Shown here: piece after piece, positions 48,238 to 60,106 of the stretch | How the letters are laid out: every line of letters starts with the position of its first letter | How positions within the stretch are numbered: position 1 is the first letter of the stretch | Source of the DNA: Volutella citrinella | Lineage: Eukaryota > Ascomycota > Sordariomycetes > Hypocreales > Nectriaceae | DNA length: 64,000 nt | Direction: 5' to 3' | NCBI GenBank assembly: GCA_034401135.1 | Contig: JAWZSP010000001.1 | Span: 6,014,001 to 6,078,000 of the forward strand | Notes under the pieces: model-generated | What the model saw: only the letters and a program-made list of their open reading frames with translations | Told to the model about the DNA's origin: nothing | The model's database searches: none | Program-made: the position numbers and the translations under genes

Positions 48238-51133
48238 CTACCCTCGGCGCTCCCACCGCCCGCCCCATTTCATTAGCTGCCCGACCATCTCCTGCGGTCC
48301 GCTGGCGGCCGGTGCCATCATACTGCCGGTGCCCCTGCTGAGCCCGGCCAGGGCCAGGACGGCGTCGGCCTCATTGGCCGTGTTGCCGCGCTTTACCACC
48401 ATGCTTGTCTCGCCGAATGTGCCTTGCCACCAGGTGGGAGGCTGCTCCATCCTCGCAATCAAGGGGTCGTCTATATAAAAAGCATTCTTCCTCCTAAACG
48501 TCATTGCGCTTCGTAGATTTTCCGAAATGGACATGAGAGGTCCTTGCGGGGGGCTCATTGGCTCCAACGGGATAGGTCTCGGGAATGGAGATGTTGTCGG
48601 GCTGGGTGGTTGTGGGTTCAGCGGCGGCAGCTTCAGGTCGGCCTTGGCCATCTTTTCCTCCTTGCTCGGAGCCTTCCGCTTCGTGGCCCAGGGCATCACC
48701 ACCTCCTCTCCATCAATCTTCTTCCTCTTCCGCACCCGCGGGTTTGACTTGACCGACTCGAGGATCGAGCTCACCTCTTCCTTAACCACAATGGTCTGGG
48801 GTGTGACGAGCGCCTCTGTGGAAACCGTGATGCTGGCCTTGCCCTTCGCGGCCTTGGGCGTCGTGGGCGGCTTCTTGGCTCGTCCCAGAGCCCCGGGCGC
48901 TGATTTCCTTGGCCTTCGTGCCCTCGGCTTTGCTGGCTTCTCGGAAGCGCTGGGTGTGCTGTCGCTAGAGACCGTGGCGCCGCCGACGGTAATCGAGGCA
49001 GCCGCTACTGGAGACGTGGTCGCCAATACCGAGATGGAAGCCCGGCGCTCAGGTACGGGCCTACCTGATATCCGATGAAGCTCCTTCATGATTTTCAGTG
49101 TCCAGTAGGCCCCCGTGACCTTGGTATCTCGAAGCGCGACTGGGTACGCTGGAGGAGGCTTCTTGACTTCCGGTTTATCGCCGTCTTCAGCTGCGCCAGC
49201 CGACTCCCGCTTCTTCTTTTGCTTGGGCGGCTCCGGAGGCAGCCAGAGCTTGGGCACTTTTTCTTGTAGATCTGAAACCCAAGCGTCGCAGTCCCACTCG
49301 ATCCAGTAGTCGATGATGTCGCCCCAAGAGCTCTCGGGGGGCTTCGTAAAGTTGACAAAGACAACCTTGCCGCCCTTGGCGTGGACAGCCTTGGCGAATT
49401 CTCTTACCATGACCTTGAGGCCATGGACTCGCAGGCTGGTGCCAAGGATGAGCAGCATGTCTGGGTTGAGGGCCAGGTCGTGGGTCACGATGGGGCTGAT
49501 TAGGTGCGAGTTGGGGTGCTCCTCGCCGTACAAGACAATGTCTGGTCGCAGTTTTCCGACACCGAGTGCTCGCTTCCCTCGCTCCTCTCGAGCCGTCGTG
49601 GCGCCCACGCAATGCGGACACTCTGGCTGCTGGCCAGACATTGTCTCCAGTTCTCGGTTGTCGTCATCCCAAGAGCAAACGCGCCCGCAAAGGAAGCATC
49701 TTAGTTGCTCGAGAGATCCGTGAAGAAATACGCATTCGACTCCCGAGCGAGGGAGCTCTCGACGCGGGTTCTTGGGCGGCGGCTTGGTAACCTCGGACTG
49801 TGATGATTCCGGCTCTCCACCGCTCGAGTTCTCGGCCTTCTCCTGCTGGCTGGCTTGGCTCTGTTGGCTGGAATCTTCCAAGGGGGTGTCCGGCTTCTCC
49901 TGTGAGCTCGAATCGGGGCCACTGGCTGCTGAGCTCTCGTCAACCATTGCCTTGAGTTGGTTCATTGTCGCGGTCGATTTGCGCGAAAATCTCCCCCGGA
50001 TTCCAGGCCCATCCAGAAGGGACGTGGACAGGCCGACCTTTTCCTCGATTTGGTCAATATTTTGCGTATAGCAGCGGACGAGTTTTCCGCGGTCTCGCAG
50101 GTGGCTGATGAAGCGATGTGAGCTGGTAGGCTTGATGTCTTTAATTTTCTGGCGGAGTGTCGTGGCGAATGTGTAAAACACCGAGGTTCGCAACGGGTCT
50201 GACCATATCGCCGCGTCAAATAGGTCCTTTCCTTTCATGTACGGCAGGGGGTTCTTGCCCGTGGTGGACGTTTGAGAGCTGGTGGGTTGTGTGGAAGGCG
50301 AATCGTCCACGTCTGAGGGTGATGTGCTGTTGCAACTTGAGCTGCCCACGGATGGCGTTCCCGGTGAGAAGGGGTCGAAGAGAATGGGAGGGGGTGATGA
50401 TAATGGCGAGGAGCTGGGGGCCGCTGGGCCGTTTGGCAACTGGGCTTCGCGGGTGCGAAATGTTGATGGCGGAACAATGAGGTCGTCTGGTGGTGGAGAG
50501 GATAACGGCGACGTCAGGGCGCCACCTAGGGAATTGCGCTTTGAATCGGGCGTCGAAAAGGCCATTTTAACTGCGCTGCGTGTCCTGGGAGCACTGGGGA
50601 GCTCTTGCTGCTGCTCTTCCCTCTCGTGCTGGCTGTCATCGCTATTGGAATCAAGGTCGTTCAAGTCTCGGTTGGCCGGCGAAAACGCGTCAAGCTGCAG
50701 GTCAACCTTGTCGCTCTCGTCCTCCTCCTTGGTAATAGAGTCGCCGGAACTCTCGCGCGACAGCCTGCGCCGCTTGCTTGCTGGGGCCGGGTCTGAGCCG
50801 CCGTCGTTGCTGTCGCTACCCGCGTCGTTGGCCTGCTCGATCTGACGCGCCTGTCGCGCCGCGACATCGAATTGGGCCTGGATCAACGAGTAGAGGCCGT
50901 TCTCGGAGCGAAAATCCTGTCAATGGTTAGCATCGCAATCGCGAGGTACGGGCGGGGAGCTCTCGAAGCATCTTCTGGGGGCCAAGAGAACTGGTGGGCG
51001 GGCGTACAGGAATGCCCGAGTTGGTACTAATGCCGGCACCCGTGACGACGACGACCTTGCGCGCCTTGAGCAGGGCATTGGCGATGTCCTGCAGATCCTC
51101 CTGGGACTGGGGAGAGACGTGTGTCGTGGGCAT
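48238..51133 (-). CDS. Hst3/Hst4-like sirtuin (NAD+-dependent protein deacetylase)
   Basis: Exons 51133-51008 and 50916-48238 join in phase 0 to 934 residues. The sirtuin core is complete but interrupted: GAGIS at 32-36 with GIPDFRS (NAD+ binding), TQNID near 326-330, the catalytic His in FLHGS near 441, two zinc-binding CxxC-type pairs (CFLCGRVC and CPHC), LGTSLRVHG and VNFTKPP. Segment WIEWDCDAWVSDL near the domain end recalls Hst3/Hst4-type sirtuins, which remove acetyl from histone H3 Lys56. Acidic and Ser-rich inserts lie at about residues 70-260 and 350-430. The C-terminal 350 residues are basic and Pro-rich with KRRR- and RKRKK-like nuclear signals. Nuclear action is inferred. The first exon supplies GAGIS, so the start is secure. 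Confidence 0.9.
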
Positions 51134-52062
51134 TGCGGGCGAATGGCGAGGCCCGCGTCGCGTGCCGCAGCGAGCGTCGGGTGGAGAAGAGACGACGGTT
51201 CCTCACGGCCTACACGCTTTAGTGTGCAGTGAGGAGCCGGCGGCGGTGTCTCCGGTGTCTATGGGGTTTCAGAGGCCAGAGAGCGCGTCCTCATTGTTGG
51301 TTCTGTGTGCGGTACAGGGTCTGGAAGAGGGCGGCGGGCGCCGTTGCCGGTTATGTGAGGCGGGAGTTTGGTGGTTGGTGGCTCGCTCAGCGAGAGTTCG
51401 AGATCACGGGCACAGCCGGCGCGGCACCACCTCGCGAAGTGGTTCGGTTTGGTACAGCGAGCAGAGCGCCAGACCTCTCAGTCTGGACCGCAGCGCCAGG
51501 AAAGTAAAGCAAGGCCCGGCGTGAGCTGTAAAGGAGCAGTAGCAGCAGACTCGCTCGTCTCAGTCGCTTGTCAGGTCGGCGGCGTTGTGGCAGCTCGACG
51601 CGATAGGTCCAGTCGGCGGATCTTGTTGATGTTGAAGCGCGGTCGGCGGCTGTAGGGGACCTCCACAGTTCACAGCGGTGCGGACGCGCTAAGACGGCCT
51701 TTATCGATAAGTGTTCGGGCTGATCCCCACTGAAGAATAGCGGACGCTCTAGTGGGCAGCGGCTCCGAATGGCCGCCGTCTGAGTCGTCTGACTGGCTGC
51801 GTTCGGGCCCGGCCTGTTTTAGGTAGGTGGTTGGAAGGTGCGGAGCATAATGGCCCCACCAAAACAACGAGACTCGTCAGAGCTGGCTTTGTTCTCTGTC
51901 AATCAAGTGATACGGGTAGTTTCATGCGACTACCGCGTCATCTGGGTATTGTTTTTATTTACTATTTCGCTAATTGCAATCGCATACAGACTTGGTCATG
52001 ATGAAGCTTTGCCAGCCCAATCTGCCACACTCGTTTTGGACCGGGATCCTCCCCAGGCAAGA
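51134..52062. other. intergenic region, sirtuin promoter
   Basis: This lies between the sirtuin start and the stop codon of the membrane-protein gene. No coding region is recognised. Confidence 0.6.
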
Positions 52063-53214
52063 TTATTTGGTCGATGAATACAGCTCTGGTGGGCGCGCAT
52101 ACATCTCTTGGGGCACCGGAGCCTGGTACTGTTGCTGGTATGGCTGCTGATACTGTGGATGCGGCTGATAATGTTGTTGATACTGCGGCGGGAATTGCTC
52201 TGCTGGTGGCTGCTGATACTGGCCATTATAGCCCAGCTCCGATACTGGAGGGTCAACTATCGGCTGGACCATCGGCTGCTGGTTCAATGGCACAGCCGTG
52301 CCGCCCATGTGACTGGAAAAGAGACCGCCCGTCTTGTCGGCCCCTATGGCATAGACGATGCAAAGAGCGGCAAGCATGGTCCAGGCCGAGAAGACGACCT
52401 GCAGGATGCTGATGTAGGGAGGCAGCGTCTCCAGGGCCTTGCCTACGATGATCTCGTAGAGGGCATGCACCAGCCAGAGCAAAGCACACACGAGATTGAG
52501 CCTGGCGATCTGAGGGAGGTCAGTGTGACACGATTTCACGATGAACAGGAGAGGAACGAACCTTGGCTACCCGCGGATCGTTTCGAGACTGCGCAAAGAC
52601 GAAGCCGGAACGGACCACCATGCCAGCCGCTGCGGCCAATATCGCTGCCCAAAAGGCCGTCAGGGTTTCGTTGAGTGGCGGCGGGTACAGACCGTTCTCT
52701 CCAGCCAGTCGAATACACAGAGGAACACAGGCGACCCCAAAGAGCAGCACCGCGACAATCCACGACACGATCCTGGTCGCCTTCTCACGCGCCGGGGCGG
52801 CCTTTGCATGTACCCTGAGAATACCGGAGCCCAGGCGCAGGAGCATCATGAATACCATGATATCAGCCACATGGAAGCAAAAGGTCGTCACGCCCTGCAG
52901 GTAGATGCGCGCCCTCAAGAACTCGAGCGATCGGCGGAAGAATGGAGTCGCAAGGTGGATGGCCGCGTCCAGCAAGCAATACCTGCAACTCTGTCAGTGA
53001 AGCCCAAGAGCAGCAGACCGTCGCGCGACGGATGGACGCACAGGCTGAGGAATGGAAGCGCCAGCTTCATATAGGTCAAGGCCCTTCGCGCTGGATCCCC
53101 TCGCGAGCGGGCATGGATGAGGGCGCAGAGCCAGGCAATCACGCTGGTGAGAAAGGTGACGGCGCTCAGCCCGCCCGCCACGAGGAGCAGGATGGAACTG
53201 TACGTGATCTTCAT
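52063..53214 (-). CDS. seven-helix membrane protein with Gln/Pro/Tyr-rich tail
   Basis: Three exons (53214-53042, 52982-52562, 52509-52063) join to 346 residues. The first intron is easy to miss: its 59 nt run open in the upstream frame, but a GTGCGT donor, a CACTGAC branch point and TTGCAG restore the frame into YCLLDAAIHLA. Hydrophobic segments lie near residues 5-33, 46-66, 80-105, 122-146, 157-182, 199-221 and 228-253, so seven helices are likely. The C-terminal 90 residues are rich in Gln, Pro and Tyr (repeats like QYQQPYQQQYQ) and probably cytosolic and disordered. The outline is like fungal orphan seven-helix proteins, but no GPCR family motif is certain. Function unknown. Confidence 0.78.
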
Positions 53215-53766
53215 GGCTGCGCCCGCGACAACCTCTGATACAAAACGCAAAGGGTGGAAAGCCGGGGACGAAAGCGTGGGAAACCTCTGAAGATGAGGCG
53301 GCTTTAAGACTCAGGCTGGCCTAACCACAAATTCTGCCCTGCCCGTCGACAACCCATGGCCGAAACGAGCCCCGACGCGTGGAGGATTGGCCAGCCTGAC
53401 CCAGGTTGCATTAGCCGTCGCCTTCGGACGAGCTGAAGGCGGAGATGTGCTCTTGGCATCTGGGCGGGCGGACTTGGCTCGGGAACGATGCCAATCAAGC
53501 CACAACGTGACGGTCCGCCATCCCCACTGCAGGAGGCACGGATCGCCCACCAAGCAAGCACAGTCCAATCGTTAATTCTGGGCGCTGCGCAGAGACGCGG
53601 CCTTTGTGGCTAGCATCTTGGCTTGACGTCGCAGGGCTTTCTTCTTTTTACTTTTGGGTTTTGCATTCATTTAACGATCTGCTGATTTTATTTCCAGTAC
53701 GGAGTATGGATACTGACTCTATTTATTCAAGGTCCAAATTAGATACACCACACCACTTTCCCATGT
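53215..53766. other. intergenic region
   Basis: This lies between the start of the seven-helix protein and the stop of the sedolisin gene. No gene is recognised. Confidence 0.6.
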
Positions 53767-55572
53767 CTACGGCAGAGCCAGCAGCGCCTTGAGCAGCTTC
53801 GGATAGTTGTTTGTCACACCCAAGCCCGTGATGGCATCCCATCCCTTGGTCGCGGGCCAGCCGCCGGGGCTGCCCTTCTTGAACTCGCACGAGTAGCTCT
53901 GGCCCTCGGTAATGTCCTGCAGCACGTTGCGCACCTTGGACGAGTACAGGTCCGCGTTGATCCAGCCCAGCACCTCCTTCCCGCTGCGCACGCGGGCGTC
54001 GTTGATGCGCGCAATCATGCCCGCGATGACAGGCGTGCTGGCACTCGTCCCCTGCAGCAGAGCCGGCTCGCCCTTGTTCAGCACCACGAACTTGCTGGCC
54101 ACGGCCGAGATGTCGGGCACCGCCCGGTAGGACGGGTCGTAGTAGCCCTTTAGGTGACCGTTCAGCCGCTTGACGTAGGCCTTGACGTCTTTGGCCTGCC
54201 ACTTGGGCCGGCTGAAGATCTGCGAGAAGCCGCCGCCGCTGAAGCCAGAGCCAATCGGGGGCTCCTTGCCCGGCTCGACGCCGCCCACGGCCGTCACCCA
54301 CGGGCACGTCGCCGGGAACACGGACATGGCGACTTCCTTGTTCTTGCCGTCGTTTGTGCGGCAGGGCGAGTTGCGGGACCCCTTGGCTCCTCCGTCGCCC
54401 GAGGCCACCAGGACGGTTGTGCCGCGAGCTGTGAGCAGGCCAAACAGGTCGCACACTTGCTTGGCGTAGGCTCGTGGCACAGTGACCTCGTTGTCGGCGT
54501 ATGAGATGGACAGCACGTGTGGCAGGTCCGACTTCTTCTTGTTAAGGAGATACTCGAGGAACTGGAGGTATGGCTCGTTGGTCGACTGCTCTTCCATGAG
54601 CTTCGTGCCGTTCCAGTCATCCAGATAGTCTCCCCTGCCACCAGCATGATAGTAGACAATTTGGGCCGGGTATCCGATGCTCATGGCATATTGCAGATCA
54701 AGGGCTGCCTCAGCGCCGGCGAGCGAGAGATTTTGCGAGTTCTTGGCGCCGTTGAAGTCCTCGACCGTGTAGTTGTAGCCCGCCTTATAGAGGTCCTCGT
54801 CAAATGCCTCCAAGAATATGTCGCTGTCTCGGTAGTTGGCATATTCCTCCAGGAAGCCCGCGATACCGAGGCGGATCCGGCACGACTTGGACGAAGCCTT
54901 CTTGGGCGACTCAACCGGAATTTGGTACAGCTCGCGAATGCAGTCAGGAGTCACCAGGTCACTGCAAGGCACAGCAGTCTGACCGACAGCCTCGCGCTTG
55001 TGACCATATCCCTTGGGGATTGCTCTGTCAATCACCTCCGGGGAGATTTCGTTCTTTGGCTTCATGAAATTGGCAATCGGATAAATAAACTTGATGGGTC
55101 CTGCCAGGTCGTCGGGGACGGAGTATTTGCGAGTGCGCAGCACTGGGGTTTGGTTTTCGAACTGGTAGTAGGCGAGCTTCATGGCCAGGAGATCTTCGGC
55201 CTGCTTGACAGTCGTCTTGACATGGATCCACTCCTTGTGGGCCCTGTAGTTGCCATCCATCTGGTGTTTCTTGAGCCATGACAGAACCGCTTCGACGTCC
55301 TTGGGGTCTGGGACGCGGAGAGCATCTGTCTCCTCCGCAGTGAGATGGCGAGGTGAGCCGGGCTCGTCGCGCTTGGCCTTGAGCTTGACATGGATGTTGT
55401 CGATATCAGGCTGTCTCAAGGCAAAGGAAAGCACCAACTCTTCACCAGGACTGGGGATCTTGCTGAGCTGCCGCCATCCATCAGGTAGCGCAGGTGCCTC
55501 CTCAAGACAGACCGTCTTGGCCAAGGCCAGCCCAGCTGCAAATAATGATGTATAGAGAAGACGGGGAAGCAT
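53767..55572 (-). CDS. secreted S53 family peptidase (sedolisin, tripeptidyl-peptidase type)
   Basis: This secreted acid protease probably removes tripeptides from protein N-termini. A single exon encodes 601 residues. A signal peptide covers about residues 1-18. A pro-activation domain (Pro-kumamolisin type) reaches about residue 190. The catalytic domain holds Glu288 and Asp292 in GAEAALDLQ, Asp393 in the oxyanion SGDGG, and Ser510 in GTSASTP, so the Ser-Glu-Asp triad is complete. Calcium-site residues follow at Asp553 (LQDIT) and in KGWDAITGLG near 579. Cysteines and NxS/T sites fit secretion. A TATTTAA element at 55646-55652 lies 74 bp upstream of the ATG in the proper place for a TATA box. 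Confidence 0.95.
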   Translation of the reverse strand: MLPRLLYTSLFAAGLALAKTVCLEEAPALPDGWRQLSKIPSPGEELVLSFALRQPDIDNIHVKLKAKRDEPGSPRHLTAEETDALRVPDPKDVEAVLSWLKKHQMDGNYRAHKEWIHVKTTVKQAEDLLAMKLAYYQFENQTPVLRTRKYSVPDDLAGPIKFIYPIANFMKPKNEISPEVIDRAIPKGYGHKREAVGQTAVPCSDLVTPDCIRELYQIPVESPKKASSKSCRIRLGIAGFLEEYANYRDSDIFLEAFDEDLYKAGYNYTVEDFNGAKNSQNLSLAGAEAALDLQYAMSIGYPAQIVYYHAGGRGDYLDDWNGTKLMEEQSTNEPYLQFLEYLLNKKKSDLPHVLSISYADNEVTVPRAYAKQVCDLFGLLTARGTTVLVASGDGGAKGSRNSPCRTNDGKNKEVAMSVFPATCPWVTAVGGVEPGKEPPIGSGFSGGGFSQIFSRPKWQAKDVKAYVKRLNGHLKGYYDPSYRAVPDISAVASKFVVLNKGEPALLQGTSASTPVIAGMIARINDARVRSGKEVLGWINADLYSSKVRNVLQDITEGQSYSCEFKKGSPGGWPATKGWDAITGLGVTNNYPKLLKALLALP

Positions 55573-58197
55573 GATTGGAAGTGTTGGTTCGACTCAATGC
55601 CTTGCCGATGATACAGCAAGTGACGCTGAAGCCCGGACATGGTTCTATTTAAGCCCATCCTCAACGACCTATCTGGCAGGAGCGATACAGTTCTGGCGAT
55701 GCTGCAGCATCGCAGTTTGTCTGTCTGTCTCACCGTGGATGAACCCTTGGGCGCGGCAACATGGAGATTAATTGAATTCCAGCGGGTGCCGGAGTTGGCC
55801 TGGGGGGTTGGGGGAGGGGGAGCGGACAGCCGGCTGAGCATCAAAGGGAGGGCATTCCTGGAGCGATGATGTGCCTTCTCCCTCCTCGGCGCTTCTGTCT
55901 CTTGGCGACTCAATGCATTGTATTCCCGCTACGGCAACACAAGCTGCGCAACGGCTGGAGAGACAATCAGGGCAGATGGCGCAAACAAGGTTTGTTTTAA
56001 GCCTCCAGTGTTGCGGGATAGAACCTTTTGACGACCCTCGAGGGTCTTTCTTCGGGTCTCAGCGATCCCATGTGCCAAGGCAATGCCATTGTTCGAGGGA
56101 CGTGATCGACACCCCAATCGCCCGAAACGGCAGCTGGGGAGACGCTGGCAGGCAGCAGAAAACGCAGCAAGGGCTGGGAGGCATCTCCTCTGAAGCCGAG
56201 CCGGGCAAAGCGCTGTTCCATATGGGCAGACACCAGGCCAGGACAAGGCATGACCACAGCAGCTGGAGTATTTCTCAGGGCAAGTGCGCCAATTCTGCTC
56301 CTTTACGGGATGGCCAAAAGGAAGCTAGCAACGGTCGAGGTCCGTCTGTCTTGAGTTCGGGTTTCTGACCCGACCCCTCCAATGATGTCGGCACCGTCGG
56401 CGGCTCCACCGAGCCGCGGGGCATCACCGTTTGAGGGGCTACGTAATGAGAAGGTCGCCCCCGAGACGAGTCCCAGAAAAGTCCATAAAAATAAATTGGA
56501 CATGTATGACTTTGCATGCATCGCAAGGATGCGATATTTCTGTGAGGATAGCCGTTTACCAGAGAATAGGAGAGCTGGTCGCAAGGCGCAATACCCGTCT
56601 CCTCGGTTGGTGGACCAAAGAAAAAGCATTGGAGGGCAGGCTCAGGTACCTACTAAGTTAGTAGGCTCGGCACTTGTAGGGAGCCGTCGCACCTTCTATC
56701 TTTCGGAGCCCCCGGTACCACCTATTGAGGATTCAAAGTCCATTCACAGCTCCACATCTGACGCCCAGCACCTTTGTGCAGTGTGGTCCAGGATCTATCA
56801 TATATCGGCAACGCCCAGAGCATAACCACATGCCTATGAGGGACAAATGACCATGCGGATGGATGCTGCCATTGTGCATCAATGCCTGCTGTGATGCACA
56901 CTTTGCAGGACTCTAGCACACACCCACTGTCATTGGCCAACGTCATTGGATATCCCAGCCGGGCTGATGGACCATTTGCTCCCCCCTCCCGCCACTTCCC
57001 AGGGCTCGTTGAGCAGGACTAGCCTGCTTGTGCTACAACCCTCTAGAGAATTTCTTGGTAATGGCTTTAGCCGCATGCCTATAGGTAGATTTCCCTCTGC
57101 AATTCTCACCCCTTTTTGATCCATTGCATACGGTCACAATTGAGTAATGACTACAGTCTCCATCACACCGTTAGGATTAGGTACTATAACAATGCTAAGG
57201 TAGGCAGGAGCATCCACCGCCGAAGCAATTCAAGTCACCTGACCGCGCTCCTGCGTGAGCAACACCGCTCACTCCATGTCCCTTCCCAACATCAACACTT
57301 CTATAACCACCCCATGAAAGACACGACAACGTGTACAACATCAACCAGCATCCTTAAACCCGGAAACTCCGCTAAGCCCCCTCTTCCTCTCCAGCTGCCA
57401 TCCCTGCCTGTGATCCAGCCATGAGCTCAGCAAGCCGCCCGGTCCGACCCCCCGTGGCTACTAGAATGAGCTTCATGCCGCCGCCCCAAGCACCGAGACC
57501 CTTGATTTGATCCCCGAGTCCCGCTTGCCGTCCTCAGCCCGCACCGTCAGCCCAGCTAGTGGCCTCCCACGGCCATTCACGTCCACCCATGTCCAGCCTG
57601 CAAGCAAACCGCTCAACTAGCCCCACCTGCGTGGGCCCTCCAACGTCCCCACCGCCGATGGCCCGACACTGGGCGACGACGACCCGAAGGAACAAGGCCA
57701 GCGCTAGCCATCACGTCGAGCAAAACCCCCACGGCATTGGTCACCAGTTCGTGTCCCTCGCCAACAGGCAGAGTCCCGACGAAACGAGGTGTGGTGGCAC
57801 AGTGACGGGCTTGCAAGGGTCGGCCATACTCCTCGCGGCTGCATGCGTGGTTTTGCTGGCAACTCGCCAATAACGGGAGCCCGCCCTCCACGATGAAGCC
57901 AATTGTGAAGCCATGTGTACGGGATGCGGATGCCCACTACGCTCTCCGCGGCACCATCCTTCCGCACAGCCTCCACCGCGTCGCCACAAGATGATGACCA
58001 GCATCTCGCCGTATTGCGGGGAAACAGAGAGGGCCCGCGTCCCCCTACCGACACACCAACCGTGTGACTGTGTCCTTCAGACGTCCTTTTAAGGCTTTCC
58101 TCCCGTCCTCGAAGACCAGCGCCTTTGGACTTTCCGTCATCTCCCTCTTTTCTCCCCCCATCTGCCCCCCCTTACTACGCGGTGCAGAACATCCACA
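55573..58197. other. intergenic region between divergent genes
   Basis: About 2.6 kb without a recognisable gene, flanked by the sedolisin (minus) and the PLP-rhodanese gene (plus). A perfect 14-bp palindrome GACCCTCGAGGGTC is at 56033-56046. The last 120 bp are a pyrimidine-rich leader typical of a strongly expressed fungal gene. Confidence 0.55.
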
Positions 58198-60106
58198 ATG
58201 ACAGCCGGCGAGCATCTCAACGTCTACAAGGGACCAGACTCGGTTCGAAACTACTTCGACCCAGAGTCCGCTCCCCCCCTCCCTCTTGTTGAGATCCCGG
58301 ATTCATTGAATCCGTACCGCCAGGATGGCGTTCGTATCTATGCCAAGATGATGTCGATGCACCCGTCCACCAACGTCAAGGTCATGCCAGGTGAGCCTCA
58401 CAATTGAGCCCCATCAAAGTCGAGGGTGGAAAAAAAAAAAAGTGGACACGAAAGCTAATGCGCCCGCCCGATTAGCCATGAACCTGCTGGAGAAGGGAAT
58501 CAAGCCTGGCACGACCAAGACCATTGTAGAGAGCAGCTCTGGCTCTACAGTGATTTCCATGGCCATGGTCGCTCGCGCCTTTCACGGCATTGATGACGTG
58601 CACGCCTTCCTCAGCAACAAGACGAGCGACACCAAATTGAGACTTATGCAATTCTTTGGCTTGAATGTGTAAGATGAACTCCCCGAAGTGGTGTATGATC
58701 GGTCGCTAAGCGAGATGGCTGCAGCTCGGTTTTTGGGGGCCCCGCTCAGCCCACGCCCATAGACGAGAGAGGGGGCATCAGGGCTGCTGCACGCAAGGAT
58801 GCTGAGGACGAATCCGTCTGCAGCCCCAACCAGTACGTCAATGACGACGTAAGTATTTTCGCTCGCCCATTTTTGTTGTGATTTGGATGTTGGCTGACTG
58901 TCGTGTGCAGAACTGGAAATCCCATGTCCGCTGGACGGGCCCACAGATCCACCGTCAGCTCCCCGAGATAAACGTTATCGCAGCGTCTCTCGGAACAGCC
59001 GGTACCCTGACTGGTCTTGGTACCTACTTCAAGGAGGCCAAGCCATCCGTCTACCGCATCGCGTAAGTGATTTCGTTGACAACTCTCACTACCAATTCTG
59101 ACTCCAGCAGTGTCGCGACCAACGCCGGAGAGCGTGTTCCTGGCCCCCGCGAGTACTCTCTCATGGCCGAGGTCAAATTCCCCTACAAGGAGGCCCATGA
59201 TGCTCTCGAGGAGGTCGCCGCCAAGGATTCCTATTCCTTGTCGTTGGATCTCACCCGCCAGGGAATTGTCTGCGGACCGTCCTCCGGTCTTACCCTGAAG
59301 GGTGTGTTCCAGCGCATCGAGAAGCTGAAGCAGGACGGTGGCCTGGCCAAGATTGCTGGTCCCGATGGAGAGGTTCACTGCGTGTTTATGTGCAGTGACC
59401 TTCCGTACCAGTACGTCAACGAGTACTTTGACAAGCTTGGCCCGGAGAAGTTCGCCCCGGTTCGCAACGAGGTAAGTCCCAGATGCGAGGTGGTCATGGT
59501 CCAGAGGCTGACGACCCGAAACAGAGGCTCCGAAAGGTCGACCTCTATGCTTATGACGATGCCTGGGAGCTCGACGCCATGGCTGCGCTCTCTCACTACT
59601 ACACTATTCACCCGATGGGCACCCATGACACGGTGCCATCGATGGCTGACCAGCTCGACAAGCTACTGACGGCAACCACTAATACCCAGATCCTGGATTT
59701 CCGTCGTGCGTCGGACTATGACGCCTTTCATCTTCCCAATTCTGTAAATATCCCCCTCGAGACCCTCCGGGATGGGGCTGCCCGTGGCAGTCCTTTTGCC
59801 AACCCCGTGGACGACTGCGAGATGCTTGAGGAGCTGTGGCTCGAGCTCGAGAGTCTCTTCAACGCCAAGGACAAGAATGGCCAGCGAAACTGCGCCGCCG
59901 AGGCGCTCATGGGCATTCTTCGAGGCAAGAAGATTCTGACTCTGTGCTACGACGGCGACAGCGCCAGAGTTGCCAACAGCGTGCTCCGAGCCAAGGGCGT
60001 CGAGGCCCAGTCCATTCGTGGCGGCTTCGGTGCCCTGGCCAAGCTCCAGATGCCCTGCAACACCACATGCAAGGTTACAGCACTCCCAGCAATCGTGGAG
60101 GTTTAG
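58198..60106 (+). CDS. cysteine-synthase-like PLP enzyme fused to a rhodanese domain
   Basis: Six exons (58198-58390, 58476-58668, 58725-58848, 58911-59062, 59111-59471, 59525-60106) join in frame to 534 residues. The N-terminal 350 residues are a fold-type II PLP enzyme of the cysteine-synthase/cystathionine-beta-synthase group: the PLP lysine in PSTNVKVMPAMNLL, the substrate loop SSGST (usually TSGNT), the phosphate-binding loop GTAGTLTG and GPSSG near the end. Residues from about 360 form a rhodanese-like domain with DFRRASDYDAFHLPNSVNIP and a putative active-site loop CYDGDSAR with Cys. The joined domains suggest handling of sulfur between cysteine chemistry and persulfide transfer. The acceptor of exon 5 is a tandem CAGCAG. 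Substrate unknown. Confidence 0.88.
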
